DNA of 64,000 bases from an uncultured Alphaproteobacteria bacterium (GCA_944391495.1 CALXTU010000003.1:62001-126000), one strand, 5' to 3'. Counted from the stretch's first letter, positions 52,226-61,342 are shown. The notes: a model not told the origin generated them from the letters alone. Made by a program: numbers and translations.

Positions 52226-53485
52226 ATGCGGAGAAAAATTTTGAAATATCGGATTGCGGCATGTTTTATCGCTTTAATGCTTGCGGCGGCGCCCGCGGCG
52301 GCCGGCGTAAGCGATTTTGCGGATTTTTTTGATATTGATCTGGAACAAGATGAGCTACCAACGCAGGAAGAGCTGGAAACGGCCTTTGCCAAGCATGACG
52401 AATATAATAAGAAATACGGCAGTTTTTATGACCTGCTGCACGGATTTGACCATGAGTTTCAGACGACGATTGCCGCTTACGGTATGCAGGAAAAAAGGCT
52501 TAAGGGCGAAAGCGAGGATTTGTATCTTGAATTTTTGAGTATGATTCCCAAAAAATATTATCAATATCTAGGGCCGATGCTGTTTGAGGTACCCAATATG
52601 TCGGAGAAGGTGTTGAATCTGCCGGGAATTAAAGAAACAAAAAACCAATTTCCGACACGGATTGCCGAGCAGGTTAAAGATATTGAAAATCTGGAGTTTG
52701 TTTCGCCGGCGCTTTATTTCTTGTTGATGCCCGAAGCCTGGCCGGGATATGAGGAAGAAATTGAGCTGCCGCGGATGGTTCGTTATTATCCGAAAGTTAA
52801 ATATGATCCGCGTTTTTATGCCGCCATTAAAAAATTAATCCGTCCGGAAAAATATATGCCGGGGTATCAGGAAGAAAGCAAATTAAACAAAAGCGATCTG
52901 CGTACGCTGCGGCCGACGAAAGACAGCCTGTTGACGGCGGCGGATATCAGAGCTTTTATCGCGACGATTGACGCGGTGGACGAATGGGCGCACCGGCCGG
53001 AAAACGAGTTTTTGCTGACGCGCATCGGCATTATCTGGATGGCCTATGAAAAAGAGCAGGGTATCGGACGGTATGTGCCGTCAGGGCTTAAAGATTTGGT
53101 TAATCCCTGTGCCCGGCTGGTACAAAAGACCAGAATCCTCGGCAAAGAACGTGAACTGGCGCAGCTGGTGGCGGGGGAAGGGTTTACCTTGAACGAGTGG
53201 GCCTATACCTGTGATAAAACCATCAAAGCCTATCGCTTGGCCAATATCCGCAGCGGCGTGGTAAAGGCCATCAGGGAATACCGCAGGGGAATTTATGACG
53301 ATGAGATTGCCGGTATGAGCGCGTATACCCAGAATGTGCGTTTTGCGACCATGCAGTCAATTATTCAGGCGCATAAAGCGCCGCTCAGCGATGTTCTGGA
53401 GTTTAAGAAGAATCGGCAGGATTTCGGTGATAAACTCCGGCAAAAGGGGTTTCAGCTTTTCGGTTATCCGATCAATCGTTATTGA
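52226..53485 (+). CDS. Secreted protein of unknown function
   Basis: The 419-residue product has a signal peptide (KYRIAACFIALMLAAAPAAA), then an alpha-rich domain (YNKKYGSFYDLLHGFDHEFQTTIAAYGMQ, VRYYPKVKYDPRFYAAIKKLIRPEKY, IRAFIATIDAVDEWAHRPENEFLLTR). The tail is FQLFGYPINRY. No family is recognised. It is divergent from gcrA, with a 125-bp shared region, and lies upstream of rpoZ. Confidence 0.82.
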   Translation: MRRKILKYRIAACFIALMLAAAPAAAGVSDFADFFDIDLEQDELPTQEELETAFAKHDEYNKKYGSFYDLLHGFDHEFQTTIAAYGMQEKRLKGESEDLYLEFLSMIPKKYYQYLGPMLFEVPNMSEKVLNLPGIKETKNQFPTRIAEQVKDIENLEFVSPALYFLLMPEAWPGYEEEIELPRMVRYYPKVKYDPRFYAAIKKLIRPEKYMPGYQEESKLNKSDLRTLRPTKDSLLTAADIRAFIATIDAVDEWAHRPENEFLLTRIGIIWMAYEKEQGIGRYVPSGLKDLVNPCARLVQKTRILGKERELAQLVAGEGFTLNEWAYTCDKTIKAYRLANIRSGVVKAIREYRRGIYDDEIAGMSAYTQNVRFATMQSIIQAHKAPLSDVLEFKKNRQDFGDKLRQKGFQLFGYPINRY

Positions 53486-53603
53486 TTTTTTAGCTTCTTG
53501 TTTTTACATAAAAAAATAATTTTTTTGTTGCATTTGCGACCGGAAGTGTTTATACCGAAAACGAATCGATGGTTTAACAGCTTTTTAGTATAAGGAAATA
53601 AAA

Positions 53604-54083
53604 ATGGCTCGTGTTACGGTTGAAGATTGTATTGATAAAATTCCTAATCGTTATGAACTGCTGATGGTGGCGGCGCAGAGGGCTAAAGATATTGCCGCCG
53701 GTGCTCCGCTGACGGTTGACCGCGACAATGATAAAAATTCGGTTGTTGCTTTGCGTGAAATTGCCGGAGAAACGGTTAGTATTGAGGAATTGCAACGCTC
53801 TTTGGTTATGGGCTTGCAGAAATATGTTGAGGTTGAAGAACCTGAGGAAGAAGAGCTTGAAATCATGGCGGCAGAGAGAGAACTGGCCGATTTGGACGAA
53901 CAGTTTTCAGGACTTTTGCCGCAGGCGGAGCTGGAGGATTCAATGCAGATTCACGGCGGTGATGATGATGCATTGGATATGGATGCCGACGAGGCTTTAG
54001 ATGAGGCGGACGATGCCGCTTTGGACGATGATGATCTTCCCGGCGATGCCGGTTTTGATGCCGGAGATGATTTGGAAGAATAG
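53604..54083 (+). CDS. rpoZ: RNA polymerase omega subunit with acidic tail
   Basis: The 159-residue protein begins with the family signature [30 protein letters not shown]...[12 protein letters not shown]. The core (about 1-80) helps assemble RNA polymerase and, with DksA or ppGpp, shapes the stringent response. The tail from about residue 95 is very acidic, with long Asp/Glu runs ([27 protein letters not shown]), longer than in most rpoZ proteins. It lies directly upstream of rsh, the usual arrangement, separated by a large hairpin. Confidence 0.96.
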   Translation: MARVTVEDCIDKIPNRYELLMVAAQRAKDIAAGAPLTVDRDNDKNSVVALREIAGETVSIEELQRSLVMGLQKYVEVEEPEEEELEIMAAERELADLDEQFSGLLPQAELEDSMQIHGGDDDALDMDADEALDEADDAALDDDDLPGDAGFDAGDDLEE

Positions 54084-54112
54084 GTCGTTACGGCAAAGAT
54101 TTTTGTTGCATT

Positions 54113-54180
54113 AAAAATTTCAGCTATTTAAACTTAATTAAGCAATGCTGTTGTATAAGTTAGAATAGCTGAAATTTTTT
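54113..54180 (+). promoter_or_regulatory. Long inverted repeat between rpoZ and rsh
   Basis: Arms AAAAATTTCAGCTATT (54113-54128) and AATAGCTGAAATTTTT (54164-54179) pair perfectly over 16 bp. Inside, AACTTA (54131-54136) pairs with TAAGTT (54156-54161), leaving a 19-nt loop. T-rich sequence follows, so it could be a terminator or attenuator controlling rsh expression. Confidence 0.65.
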
Positions 54181-54197
54181 ATGTGAATGACAACAAA

Positions 54198-56342
54198 ATG
54201 TTAAGACAGTACGAACTTGTTGAACTGGTTAAATCCTACGATCCGGATGCCGATGAAGATGCTCTGAACCGCGCATATGTTTATGCGATGAAAAAACACG
54301 GCGCCCAGCTCAGGACGTCGGGGGACCCGTATTATTCGCATCCGGTGGAAGTCGCCGGTATTTTGACCAAGTTTAAATTGGATTCAACGTCAATTATTGC
54401 CGGTCTGTTGCATGATACGGTGGAGGATACCGACGCCACGGTGGAAGAAATCCGTGAGTTGTTCGGTCCGCAGGTGGCGCAGCTGGTTGACGGTTTGACC
54501 AAACTGGCGATGATTGAGCTTAAATCAAAAGATACCAAACAGGCGGAAAATTTCCGCAAATTGCTGCTGGCAATGTCCGAAGATATCCGCGTGCTGCTGA
54601 TCAAACTGGCCGACCGGCTGCATAATATGCGCACGCTGCATTTTTGCCCGCCGGAAAAACGCGCCCGCATTGCCAGGGAAACTTTGGATATTTATGCGCC
54701 GCTGGCCGAAAGAATCGGTATGCAGGAAATTAAGACCGAACTGGAAGAAATTGCGTTTAAAGAGCTGCATAAAGAGGCCTATGAATCAATCACCGCGCGG
54801 TTGAACTTTTTACGCGAACAGGGCAGCAATCTGGTGCCGGCGATTATCAGGCAGCTGGAAAAAGATATGGAAGAAGGCGGCGTCAAGGCAACGATTTCGG
54901 GACGCGAAAAGTCACCTTATTCCATTTGGCGCAAGATGCAGAAGAAAAACGCCTCGTTTGAGCAGTTATCGGATATTATGGCGTTTCGTATCATTGTTGA
55001 CGATGTGGCGGCCTGTTATCAGGCGCTGGGTATCGTTCACAGCAAATATCATATGGTTCCCAGACGGTTTAAGGATTATATCTCAACGCCGAAACCGAAC
55101 GGCTACAAATCTTTGCATACCGGTGTTATCGGGCCGGAAAATACCCGGATTGAAATTCAGATCCGTACGCAGGAGATGCATGAAGTTAACGAAAAGGGCG
55201 TGGCGGCGCACTGGGCTTATAAACAAGGCGAGAAAGTGGTCGGCAAGAATTTTCGCTGGATTCAGGAACTGTTGGAAATTTTGGAAGAAGCCTCCAATCC
55301 TGAAGAGTTTTTGGAAAATACCAAACTGGAAATGTATAATGACCAGGTATTTTGTTTTACGCCGAAAGGCGATCTTATCGGTCTGCCGATTAATTCAACG
55401 CCGGTGGATTTTGCCTATGCGGTGCATTCCAAGGTAGGCAACACATGTGTCGGTGCCAAGATCAACGGTGAAATCAAACCGTTGCGTACGGTTCTGCAAA
55501 ACGGCGATCAGGTGGAGATTCTGACATCAAAAGCGCAGCATCCGTCGCCGGAGTGGGACAGGTTCGTGGTGACCGGCAAGGCCAAAGCGGCAATCCGGCG
55601 GTATGTGCGCGCCAACAAGCGTGAGCAGTTTGTTACGTTGGGCGAACAGATGCTTGAACGGACGTTTAAGGGTGAAAATCTGGAATTCAACGACAAAGTT
55701 CTTATCGGTATTCTGCCGAATTTTGAAGCGGAATCGGTTGAAGATATTTATGCCAAAGTCGGCGAGGGACTGATAACCGCCTGGGATGTTATGAAAGCCG
55801 CGTATCCGAGCTATAAACAGTCTAAACTCGGCAAAGTGGTCAAATCGTTTAAGGTGCGCGGTTTTGGCAAAAACGACAAGAAAAACAAATCGGAGCCGCT
55901 CAAGATTAAAGGACTTATTCCCGGCATGGCCGTGCATTTTGCCGGCTGCTGCCATCCGCTGCCCGGAGACCGAATTGTCGGCATCGTGACGACCGGCAAA
56001 GGGGTTGCCGTCCATTCAATCGACTGCAAGGCGCTGGAAAAATATGCTTCCGAACCAGAGCGGTGGCTGGATATTTCCTGGGGCGACGGTGCGGCGGAAG
56101 GTATGCACATCGGCCGGTTGAAAGTTATTCTGGCCAATGAGCCGGGCGCTTTGGGGGATTTGTCAAATCTGATTGCCCGCAGCGAGGGTAATATTGCCAA
56201 TTTAAATATTACCAATCGGACATTAAGTTATTTTGAGCTGATTGTTGATATAGAAGTGCGTGATTTGAAACATCTGACTGATATCATTGCGGCACTCAGG
56301 GCTTTAAAAGTTGTTTCGTATGTCGCCAGAGCCAGTCAATAG
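54198..56342 (+). CDS. Bifunctional (p)ppGpp synthetase/hydrolase
   Basis: I use ATG 54198 (MLRQYELVELVKSYDP), the family-like start; an in-frame GTG at 54183 is possible. The 714-residue Rsh protein makes and degrades the alarmone (p)ppGpp. Its HD hydrolase domain (His48, His72-Asp73 in LLHDTVEDT, then KLADRLHNMRTL) and synthetase domain (GREKSPYSIWRKMQ, RFKDYISTPKPNGYKSLHT, EIQIRTQEMHE) are both intact. A TGS domain (from VFCFTPKGDLIGLP), a conserved Cys region (FAGCCHPLPGDRIVG) and a C-terminal ACT domain complete it. No Shine-Dalgarno is seen before the ATG. It is followed by acpS. Confidence 0.97.
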   Translation: MLRQYELVELVKSYDPDADEDALNRAYVYAMKKHGAQLRTSGDPYYSHPVEVAGILTKFKLDSTSIIAGLLHDTVEDTDATVEEIRELFGPQVAQLVDGLTKLAMIELKSKDTKQAENFRKLLLAMSEDIRVLLIKLADRLHNMRTLHFCPPEKRARIARETLDIYAPLAERIGMQEIKTELEEIAFKELHKEAYESITARLNFLREQGSNLVPAIIRQLEKDMEEGGVKATISGREKSPYSIWRKMQKKNASFEQLSDIMAFRIIVDDVAACYQALGIVHSKYHMVPRRFKDYISTPKPNGYKSLHTGVIGPENTRIEIQIRTQEMHEVNEKGVAAHWAYKQGEKVVGKNFRWIQELLEILEEASNPEEFLENTKLEMYNDQVFCFTPKGDLIGLPINSTPVDFAYAVHSKVGNTCVGAKINGEIKPLRTVLQNGDQVEILTSKAQHPSPEWDRFVVTGKAKAAIRRYVRANKREQFVTLGEQMLERTFKGENLEFNDKVLIGILPNFEAESVEDIYAKVGEGLITAWDVMKAAYPSYKQSKLGKVVKSFKVRGFGKNDKKNKSEPLKIKGLIPGMAVHFAGCCHPLPGDRIVGIVTTGKGVAVHSIDCKALEKYASEPERWLDISWGDGAAEGMHIGRLKVILANEPGALGDLSNLIARSEGNIANLNITNRTLSYFELIVDIEVRDLKHLTDIIAALRALKVVSYVARASQ

Positions 56343-56352
56343 AGAGGTTAAA

Positions 56353-56742
56353 ATGATTGTCGGCCTGGGAACGGATATTGTCAGTACGGAAAGAATTGCC
56401 GCCGTTTGGGATAAGAACGGCGGGGCTTTTGCCGTCAGAATTTGCCGCAGCGATGAAGAAAATTATTTGCAGTGCAACGGAGATCCGGTGATGCGGCTGG
56501 CTAAAATCTGGGCGGCCAAAGAGGCGGCGGTTAAGGCGCTGGGAACGGGTTTTGCTCAAGGGGTGACATTTAAGGATATTGCGCTCCGGCATAATGCTGA
56601 CGGCAAGCCGGAGCTTGAGTTTTACGGGCGTGCCAAAGAAATTTTACAGGCTCTGGTTTCCGGCGGAACGGCGAATATTCTGATCAGCCTGAGTGATGAC
56701 AAACCTTTTGCGCAAGCAGTTGTTATTATTGAAAAAATATAG
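56353..56742 (+). CDS. acpS: Holo-[acyl-carrier-protein] synthase
   Basis: The start is ATG 56353 with GAGAGG upstream; an in-frame ATG at 56311 lies inside rsh. The 129-residue enzyme attaches 4'-phosphopantetheine from CoA to acyl carrier protein. The motifs MIVGLGTDIVSTERI (Asp8) and IWAAKEAAVKALGTGF (Glu57) are present; the usual RFAAKEA has Trp instead of Phe. It lies in the conserved rsh-acpS-lepB-rnc-era order of alphaproteobacteria, 10 bp after rsh. Confidence 0.96.
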   Translation: MIVGLGTDIVSTERIAAVWDKNGGAFAVRICRSDEENYLQCNGDPVMRLAKIWAAKEAAVKALGTGFAQGVTFKDIALRHNADGKPELEFYGRAKEILQALVSGGTANILISLSDDKPFAQAVVIIEKI

Positions 56743-56814
56743 TTGTTAATTTGCAAAAATGCTGTATGATAGGCGCAGTTTTTACGAGAATCGGTTGTTT
56801 TTAGAGGCCTTTTG

Positions 56815-57543
56815 ATGGAAAAAGAAGAAAGTTTTGTTGATACCATAAAAACCATTATTTATGCCGTTTTGATAGCGTTGCTTATTCGCAGTTTGTGGTT
56901 TGAACCGTTTAAAATTCCGTCCGGCTCTATGTATCCGACGCTTTATATCGGCGACTATCTGTTTGTGTCCAAATATACTTACGGCTATTCCAAACATTCT
57001 TTTCCGTTCAGCCTGCCGTTGTTTAACGGACGTATCTGGGAAGATGCACCGGCGCGCGGTGATGTGGTCGTGTTTAAAAATCCGCAGGATAATTCAACCG
57101 ATTATATCAAGCGGGTTATCGGACTGCCGGGGGATCGGATAAAACTGGAAAACGGCCGGCTGTTTATTAACGGCAAGATGCTTGAACGCAAAGACGAAAA
57201 AGAGTTTGTTTTGCGCAATCGCTACGGCAGTGCCGAAAGGTATCGTCAATACACCGAGGTTTTACCGGAGGGTAAGGAGCATCCTATTTTGGAAGTGTCC
57301 GATCAGGAGCCGAATGATGATTTTGAGGAAGTCAGGGTGCCGCAGGGAAATTATTTTATGATGGGTGACAACCGCGACCGTTCGGACGACAGCCGGGTAA
57401 ATGTCGGGTTTGTACCGGCGGAAAATCTGGTCGGCAAGGCGCGCTTTTTGTTTTTCTCGCATAATGACGAAGGGGCTTGGTATAAGCCCTGGACCTGGCC
57501 CAAGAAGATTCGCTGGTCGCGTTTGTTTAACCGGATTGAATAA
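56815..57543 (+). CDS. lepB: Signal peptidase I
   Basis: The 242-residue inner-membrane serine protease removes signal peptides of exported proteins. The catalytic Ser38 (KIPSGSMYPTL) and Lys99 (DYIKRVIGLPGDRI) dyad is intact, with GDVVVFKNP and MMGDNRDRSDDSR following. One N-terminal transmembrane helix (about 11-30) anchors it, so it is the single-helix form. The start is ATG 56815, with GAGG about 8 nt upstream. It is 72 bp after acpS and 11 bp before rnc. Confidence 0.96.
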   Translation: MEKEESFVDTIKTIIYAVLIALLIRSLWFEPFKIPSGSMYPTLYIGDYLFVSKYTYGYSKHSFPFSLPLFNGRIWEDAPARGDVVVFKNPQDNSTDYIKRVIGLPGDRIKLENGRLFINGKMLERKDEKEFVLRNRYGSAERYRQYTEVLPEGKEHPILEVSDQEPNDDFEEVRVPQGNYFMMGDNRDRSDDSRVNVGFVPAENLVGKARFLFFSHNDEGAWYKPWTWPKKIRWSRLFNRIE

Positions 57544-57554
57544 GGGCGCCGAAG

Positions 57555-58205
57555 TTGACGGAAACTTTGCAGCAGATATTAAAATATCGGTTTAAAGACG
57601 AATCGCTTTTGCGCAAGGCCATTACGCACGGCAGCATTAATTCCGATGTGCAGGGAAATTATGAACGGCTTGAATTCTTGGGCGACAGAGTGCTTGGTGT
57701 GGCGACGGCGTCACTGCTGTATCGTTTGTTTCCCAAAGAGCCGGAAGGAAGTTTGTCGCAACGGTTTGTCGGGCTGGTGTGCAAAGAAACAGTGGCGGAA
57801 GTTGCCAAAACCCTGCAGCTGGATAAGTTTATGAAGGTGGGCAATGACGAACTGCGCTCCAATGAAAATGTATTATGTGATGTCTGCGAGGCGGTTATCG
57901 GCGCGATTTATATTGATGCCGGTGTTGATGCGGCCATAGAATTTGTTAACCATCATTGGCGGGAGCTGATTGATAAAAACGTGGCTCCTCCCAAAGATAA
58001 CAAAACCAAACTGCAGGAATTGACGCATCATCTGAAACTCGGTACGCCGCGGTATAAGATTGTCGGTCGTTCGGGAAGCGAGCACCGGCCGTTGTTTGAA
58101 GTGGAGGTTGTTATCGGTGACGACCGTAAAGCTCTGGGCAGCGGGACAAGTAAAAAATTGGCGGAGTTTGCAGCGGCTGCGGCAATGTTGGAGATGTTGA
58201 AGTGA
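57555..58205 (+). CDS. rnc: Ribonuclease III
   Basis: The 216-residue endonuclease cuts double-stranded RNA in rRNA and mRNA processing. The signature ERLEFLGDRVLGVA is at 37-50, and the metal-binding Asp/Glu in CDVCEAVIGAIYID near 110. A C-terminal dsRNA-binding domain (about 150-216) reads KTKLQELTHHLKLG...SGTSKKLAEFAAAAAMLEML. The start is TTG 57555 with AAGGGC upstream. Its TGA overlaps the GTG start of era by 4 bp, the classic rnc-era coupling. Confidence 0.97.
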   Translation: MTETLQQILKYRFKDESLLRKAITHGSINSDVQGNYERLEFLGDRVLGVATASLLYRLFPKEPEGSLSQRFVGLVCKETVAEVAKTLQLDKFMKVGNDELRSNENVLCDVCEAVIGAIYIDAGVDAAIEFVNHHWRELIDKNVAPPKDNKTKLQELTHHLKLGTPRYKIVGRSGSEHRPLFEVEVVIGDDRKALGSGTSKKLAEFAAAAAMLEMLK

Positions 58206-59107
58206 GCGAAAAACAACCGACAAGATGCGGCTTTGTGGCGCTTATAGGTGCACCCAATGCCGGAAAATCTACCATTACCAATGATTTTGCCGGTGCCAAG
58301 GTTTCGATTGTTTCGCCAAAGGTGCAAACGACGCGTACTCAGGTTAAAGGCATCGGCATTTTTGACAATACGCAGATTATTTTTGTTGATACGCCGGGAA
58401 TATTTAAGCCCAAACGCCGGCTTGACCGGGCGATGGTTTCATCGGCCTGGGACGGTGCCGGCGATGCCGATATCGTCGTTTTGGTGGTTGATGCCAAAAA
58501 AGGGTTTGACGATGAGACAAGGGCGATTGTCAAAGGGCTTAAGAACAAAAAAACGCCGGCCGTTCTTTTGATTAATAAAATTGACCTGGTTAAAAAGGAC
58601 CGGCTGCTAGAGTTGAGCCAGGCGCTGAATGATGAATATCCGTTTACGGAAACGTTTTTTGTTTCGGCGGCAACGGGCAAAAATCTGGAAGAATTTTACC
58701 GCTATCTGGCGGCGCAGCTGCCGGAAAGTCCCTGGTATTATCCTGAGGAGCAGATGTCGGATATGCCGCTTAAATTGCTGGCGGCAGAAGTTGTGCGCGA
58801 AAAATTGTTTTTGTTTTTGCAGCAGGAACTTCCTTATGCGCTGACGGTTGAGCCGGAGCTTTGGGAGCGGCGCGAAGATAATTCCATCCGGGCCGAAATT
58901 ACCATTTATGTCGAAAGAGACGGGCAGAAGATGATTGTGCTCGGCAAGGGCGGCGCAATGATTAAACGTATCGGCCAGGCGGCACGCAAGGAACTTGAAG
59001 ATATGCTGGAAACACGGGTGCATTTGTTTCTGTTTGTCAAGGTGCGTGAAAACTGGCAGGAAGATGCCGGCCGTTACAGCGTCTGGGGATTGGACTTTAA
59101 GGCCTGA
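58202..59107 (+). CDS. era: GTPase Era
   Basis: The 301-residue GTPase acts in 30S ribosome assembly. The GTP-binding motifs are G1 GAPNAGKST at 16-24, G3 DTPG and G4 NKID. The C-terminal KH domain carries IVLGKGGAMIKRIGQAARKELE and ends WQEDAGRYSVWGLDFKA. The start codon is GTG, in a 4-bp overlap with rnc. The fmt gene follows 38 bp later. Confidence 0.97.
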   Translation: MSEKQPTRCGFVALIGAPNAGKSTITNDFAGAKVSIVSPKVQTTRTQVKGIGIFDNTQIIFVDTPGIFKPKRRLDRAMVSSAWDGAGDADIVVLVVDAKKGFDDETRAIVKGLKNKKTPAVLLINKIDLVKKDRLLELSQALNDEYPFTETFFVSAATGKNLEEFYRYLAAQLPESPWYYPEEQMSDMPLKLLAAEVVREKLFLFLQQELPYALTVEPELWERREDNSIRAEITIYVERDGQKMIVLGKGGAMIKRIGQAARKELEDMLETRVHLFLFVKVRENWQEDAGRYSVWGLDFKA

Positions 59108-59145
59108 GACGGTTAATTTACGGTTTGTAAAGGGGAGAAAAGTCA

Positions 59146-60048
59146 ATGAAAATCATCTTTATGGGAACACCGGAATTTGCGCTGCCGAGTTTGCAGGCGC
59201 TGGCCGAGAAGCACGAGATTGTCTGCGTTTATACCCGGGCGCCGAAAGAGGCCGGCCGCGGTCATGAATTGCAAAAATCGCCGGTGCATTTGTGGGCCGA
59301 AGCGCACGGCATTGAGGTCAGAACGCCGAAAAGTCTGCGGCAGCCGGAAGAACAGCAAAAATTTGCCGCTTTGGGCGCCGATATTTCAATCGTGGCGGCC
59401 TATGGTCTGATTTTACCGAAAGAAATTATTACGGCTTGTCCGAAAGGATGTCTGAATGTTCATGGTTCGCTTTTACCGCGGTGGCGCGGGGCAGCGCCGA
59501 TGCAACGAGCGATTGAGGCCGGTGATGCTCAAACCGGCATTACGATTATGCAGGTGGTTGAGGCATTAGATGCCGGTGCTATGTATAAAAAGGGTGTGAT
59601 TGACATTACGCCGGATATGACGGTCGGTGTTTTGCATGATCAGATGGCGGCACTGGGTGCCAAACTGATTGTCGAGGTGCTGGATAATCTTGATAATATT
59701 GTGCCGGAGCCGCAGGATGAAAGCCTGGTGACTTATGCGGCCAAAATTGATAAAGAAGAATGCCGGCTTGATTTTAAGGCGCCGGCGGCAGAACTGGAGC
59801 GTAAAATCCGGGCGTTTAATCCGTATCCGGCAACTTATTTTGAATATGGCGGTGAGCGTTTTAAATTATTGCGCTGCCGGGTGGTTCCCAATCAATGGGC
59901 ATTAGCGCCGGGAGCCTTGCATCAGGAAGGTGAACGTTTGTTTGTCGGCTGCAAGGCAGATGCGCTTGAAGTTTTAGAGATTCAGCGCCAGGGGAAAAAG
60001 GTTATGGGGGCGGCAGAGCTTCTCCGCGGGTTTAAAAAGTTCGTATAA
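59146..60048 (+). CDS. fmt: Methionyl-tRNA formyltransferase
   Basis: The 300-residue enzyme formylates the initiator Met-tRNA. It starts MKIIFMGTPEFALPSLQAL. The tetrahydrofolate/active-site region is NVHGSLLPRWRGAAPMQRAI near 104-123 (Asn104, His106), followed by ITIMQVVEALDAGAMYKKG (family Asp). The C-terminal tRNA-binding domain is from about 205 to the end, with AFNPYPATYFE. GGGGAGA precedes the ATG. The def gene is not adjacent here. Its last codons overlap the first copy of a 27-bp direct repeat. Confidence 0.97.
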   Translation: MKIIFMGTPEFALPSLQALAEKHEIVCVYTRAPKEAGRGHELQKSPVHLWAEAHGIEVRTPKSLRQPEEQQKFAALGADISIVAAYGLILPKEIITACPKGCLNVHGSLLPRWRGAAPMQRAIEAGDAQTGITIMQVVEALDAGAMYKKGVIDITPDMTVGVLHDQMAALGAKLIVEVLDNLDNIVPEPQDESLVTYAAKIDKEECRLDFKAPAAELERKIRAFNPYPATYFEYGGERFKLLRCRVVPNQWALAPGALHQEGERLFVGCKADALEVLEIQRQGKKVMGAAELLRGFKKFV

Positions 60049-60071
60049 CGGCGCATACAAGAGCGATTTTA
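60045..60071. repeat. 27-bp direct repeat, copy 1 (overlaps fmt stop)
   Basis: The sequence starting ATAACGGCGCATACAAGAGC recurs exactly at 60176-60202, 131 bp away. This copy includes the fmt stop codon. The 213-bp region between fmt and the next gene holds these repeats, a GC-rich block and a terminator, but no gene. Confidence 0.9.
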
Positions 60072-60175
60072 CACCGTCGGCGGTTCGGTCACGTACTTTT
60101 TTTGTACGCTCACTCACCGCCGCAGTTAGAAATCACTTTGTCTGCACCATTCTCCGAACTTTTTGAGCCAAAGAC

Positions 60176-60202
60176 ATAACGGCGCATACAAGAGCGATTT
60201 TA
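60176..60202. repeat. 27-bp direct repeat, copy 2
   Basis: An exact second copy of the repeat at 60045-60071; both are followed by (C/T)AC and a TCGGC a few bases later, so the homology is somewhat longer and imperfect. Confidence 0.9.
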
Positions 60203-60218
60203 TACTATCGGCAGATAT

Positions 60219-60256
60219 AAAAATACCCTGCGGCGGTTAAGAACCACCGACAGGGT
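60219..60256 (-). terminator. Terminator of the gene ending at 60262
   Basis: Read on the minus strand, ACCCTGTCGGTGGTT pairs with AACCGCCGCAGGGT (one mismatch) and is followed by ATTTTTAT. Confidence 0.75.
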
Positions 60257-60261
60257 AAAAT

Positions 60262-61203
60262 TTAAGCGAACATCTTTTCCAGCCGCAGAATCCGGACATC
60301 GGAATCCGAAAGCTCGGCTACCGGCTTGTCGTGCAAGCCTTTCTTGGCTGCCAGTTTGGCGGCACGGGCATGCGGCAGGGCGGCCATACTATTGCCTCGG
60401 ATGTATTTTTCCGCATCGCAAAAAAGCTGGAAAGCTCTTTCGCTGATCTCATTGTTTTTAAATATATAATCAATGAGACTGGCATGGAAGTATCCGGCGA
60501 CTTTGATGCTGCCTTTGATAAACTCAAAGCAAGCATCTTTTATGTCTGCCGGGACGTCCTGACCTTCGTGATAGGTCGAGTAGACAATGTTCACCTGTTT
60601 GGTGAACAGGTCAGGATCTTCAGCAAACTCTGGCTGCAAACAAAGTCTGAGCTCGTCGATACCGGGGGTTACTCCCAGCTTGGTTAGCCGGATGTAGTGC
60701 TTTATTGCCTGTTTGGTGAACAGCAGATTTTCAGACGTAATCTCGTCCGAGTTTTCAATCCGTGAGGCAATATCTTCCAGCACATTTTTTACCCGGCCGG
60801 TCGCAAATTGCTCTTTGGCCTGCCGATAAAGCAATTTTTTGCTGTTTTCCAGCCGCTGAATCTTGGCAACCATTTTGCCGAGCTGTTTTTGCCTGGTCTT
60901 GTTGGTTTCTTTGGCGTATTTGCGCTGGGCGACAGCCAAAGCTTTTGTTACCGTAATTTCCGGCAGGGAGATGTAGGTATACAACTCCGGCAGACATTCG
61001 TGAAGTTTGACGCGTTTCATATCTTCGCGGCAGTTTTGATACCACTTCTTATAGATATTGTTTTCCACCAGATTAAGGTAGACAAACGTGTTGCGCATCT
61101 TATCAGTCAACTCATGTCTTTTTAATTTTTCGGCCAGCCAGTAGCGGGCCACCGGGTTAGCATTGGCTAGAAGCTCTTTTTCGGTTTCGTTAAATTTTTT
61201 CAT
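60262..61203 (-). CDS. Unknown helical protein
   Basis: The 313-residue product is mostly helical and basic in its first half (KLKRHELTDKMRNTFVYLNLVENNIYKKWYQNCRED, KTRQKQLGKMVAKIQRLENSKK). A more acidic second half contains TKLGVTPGIDELRLCLQPEFAEDPDLF. No domain or export signal is recognised. A good promoter with an upstream TTGTCTAAA precedes it. The predicted 34-nt leader is AT-rich and has no Shine-Dalgarno sequence. It is the last of three same-strand unknown genes. Confidence 0.77.
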   Translation of the reverse strand: MKKFNETEKELLANANPVARYWLAEKLKRHELTDKMRNTFVYLNLVENNIYKKWYQNCREDMKRVKLHECLPELYTYISLPEITVTKALAVAQRKYAKETNKTRQKQLGKMVAKIQRLENSKKLLYRQAKEQFATGRVKNVLEDIASRIENSDEITSENLLFTKQAIKHYIRLTKLGVTPGIDELRLCLQPEFAEDPDLFTKQVNIVYSTYHEGQDVPADIKDACFEFIKGSIKVAGYFHASLIDYIFKNNEISERAFQLFCDAEKYIRGNSMAALPHARAAKLAAKKGLHDKPVAELSDSDVRILRLEKMFA

Positions 61204-61244
61204 AATTCGTATTTTTTAATTAATAATTTTTGAGTCTGAAAAAT

Positions 61245-61273
61245 ATTATAGTGCAAAAATAATGATGAGGCAA
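61245..61273 (-). promoter_or_regulatory. Predicted promoter with upstream TTGTCTAAA element
   Basis: On the minus strand TTGCCT (61273-61268), a 17-bp spacer and a perfect TATAAT (61250-61245). TTGTCTAAA (61288-61280) ends 6 bp before the -35, the same spacing as at 22685-22728. Confidence 0.7.
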
Positions 61274-61284
61274 TCTTTTTTTAG

Positions 61285-61324
61285 ACAAAAAAAGCCCCGA
61301 AAGCTTTTGTATGAGCTTTCGGGG
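61285..61324 (-). terminator. Terminator of the gene ending at 61343
   Basis: On the minus strand CCCCGAAAGC / GCTTTCGGGG is followed by CTTTTTTTGTC. The T-run merges with the TTGTCTAAA element of the next promoter. Confidence 0.82.
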
Positions 61325-61342
61325 GTAAGTTTTTTTCCTGAC

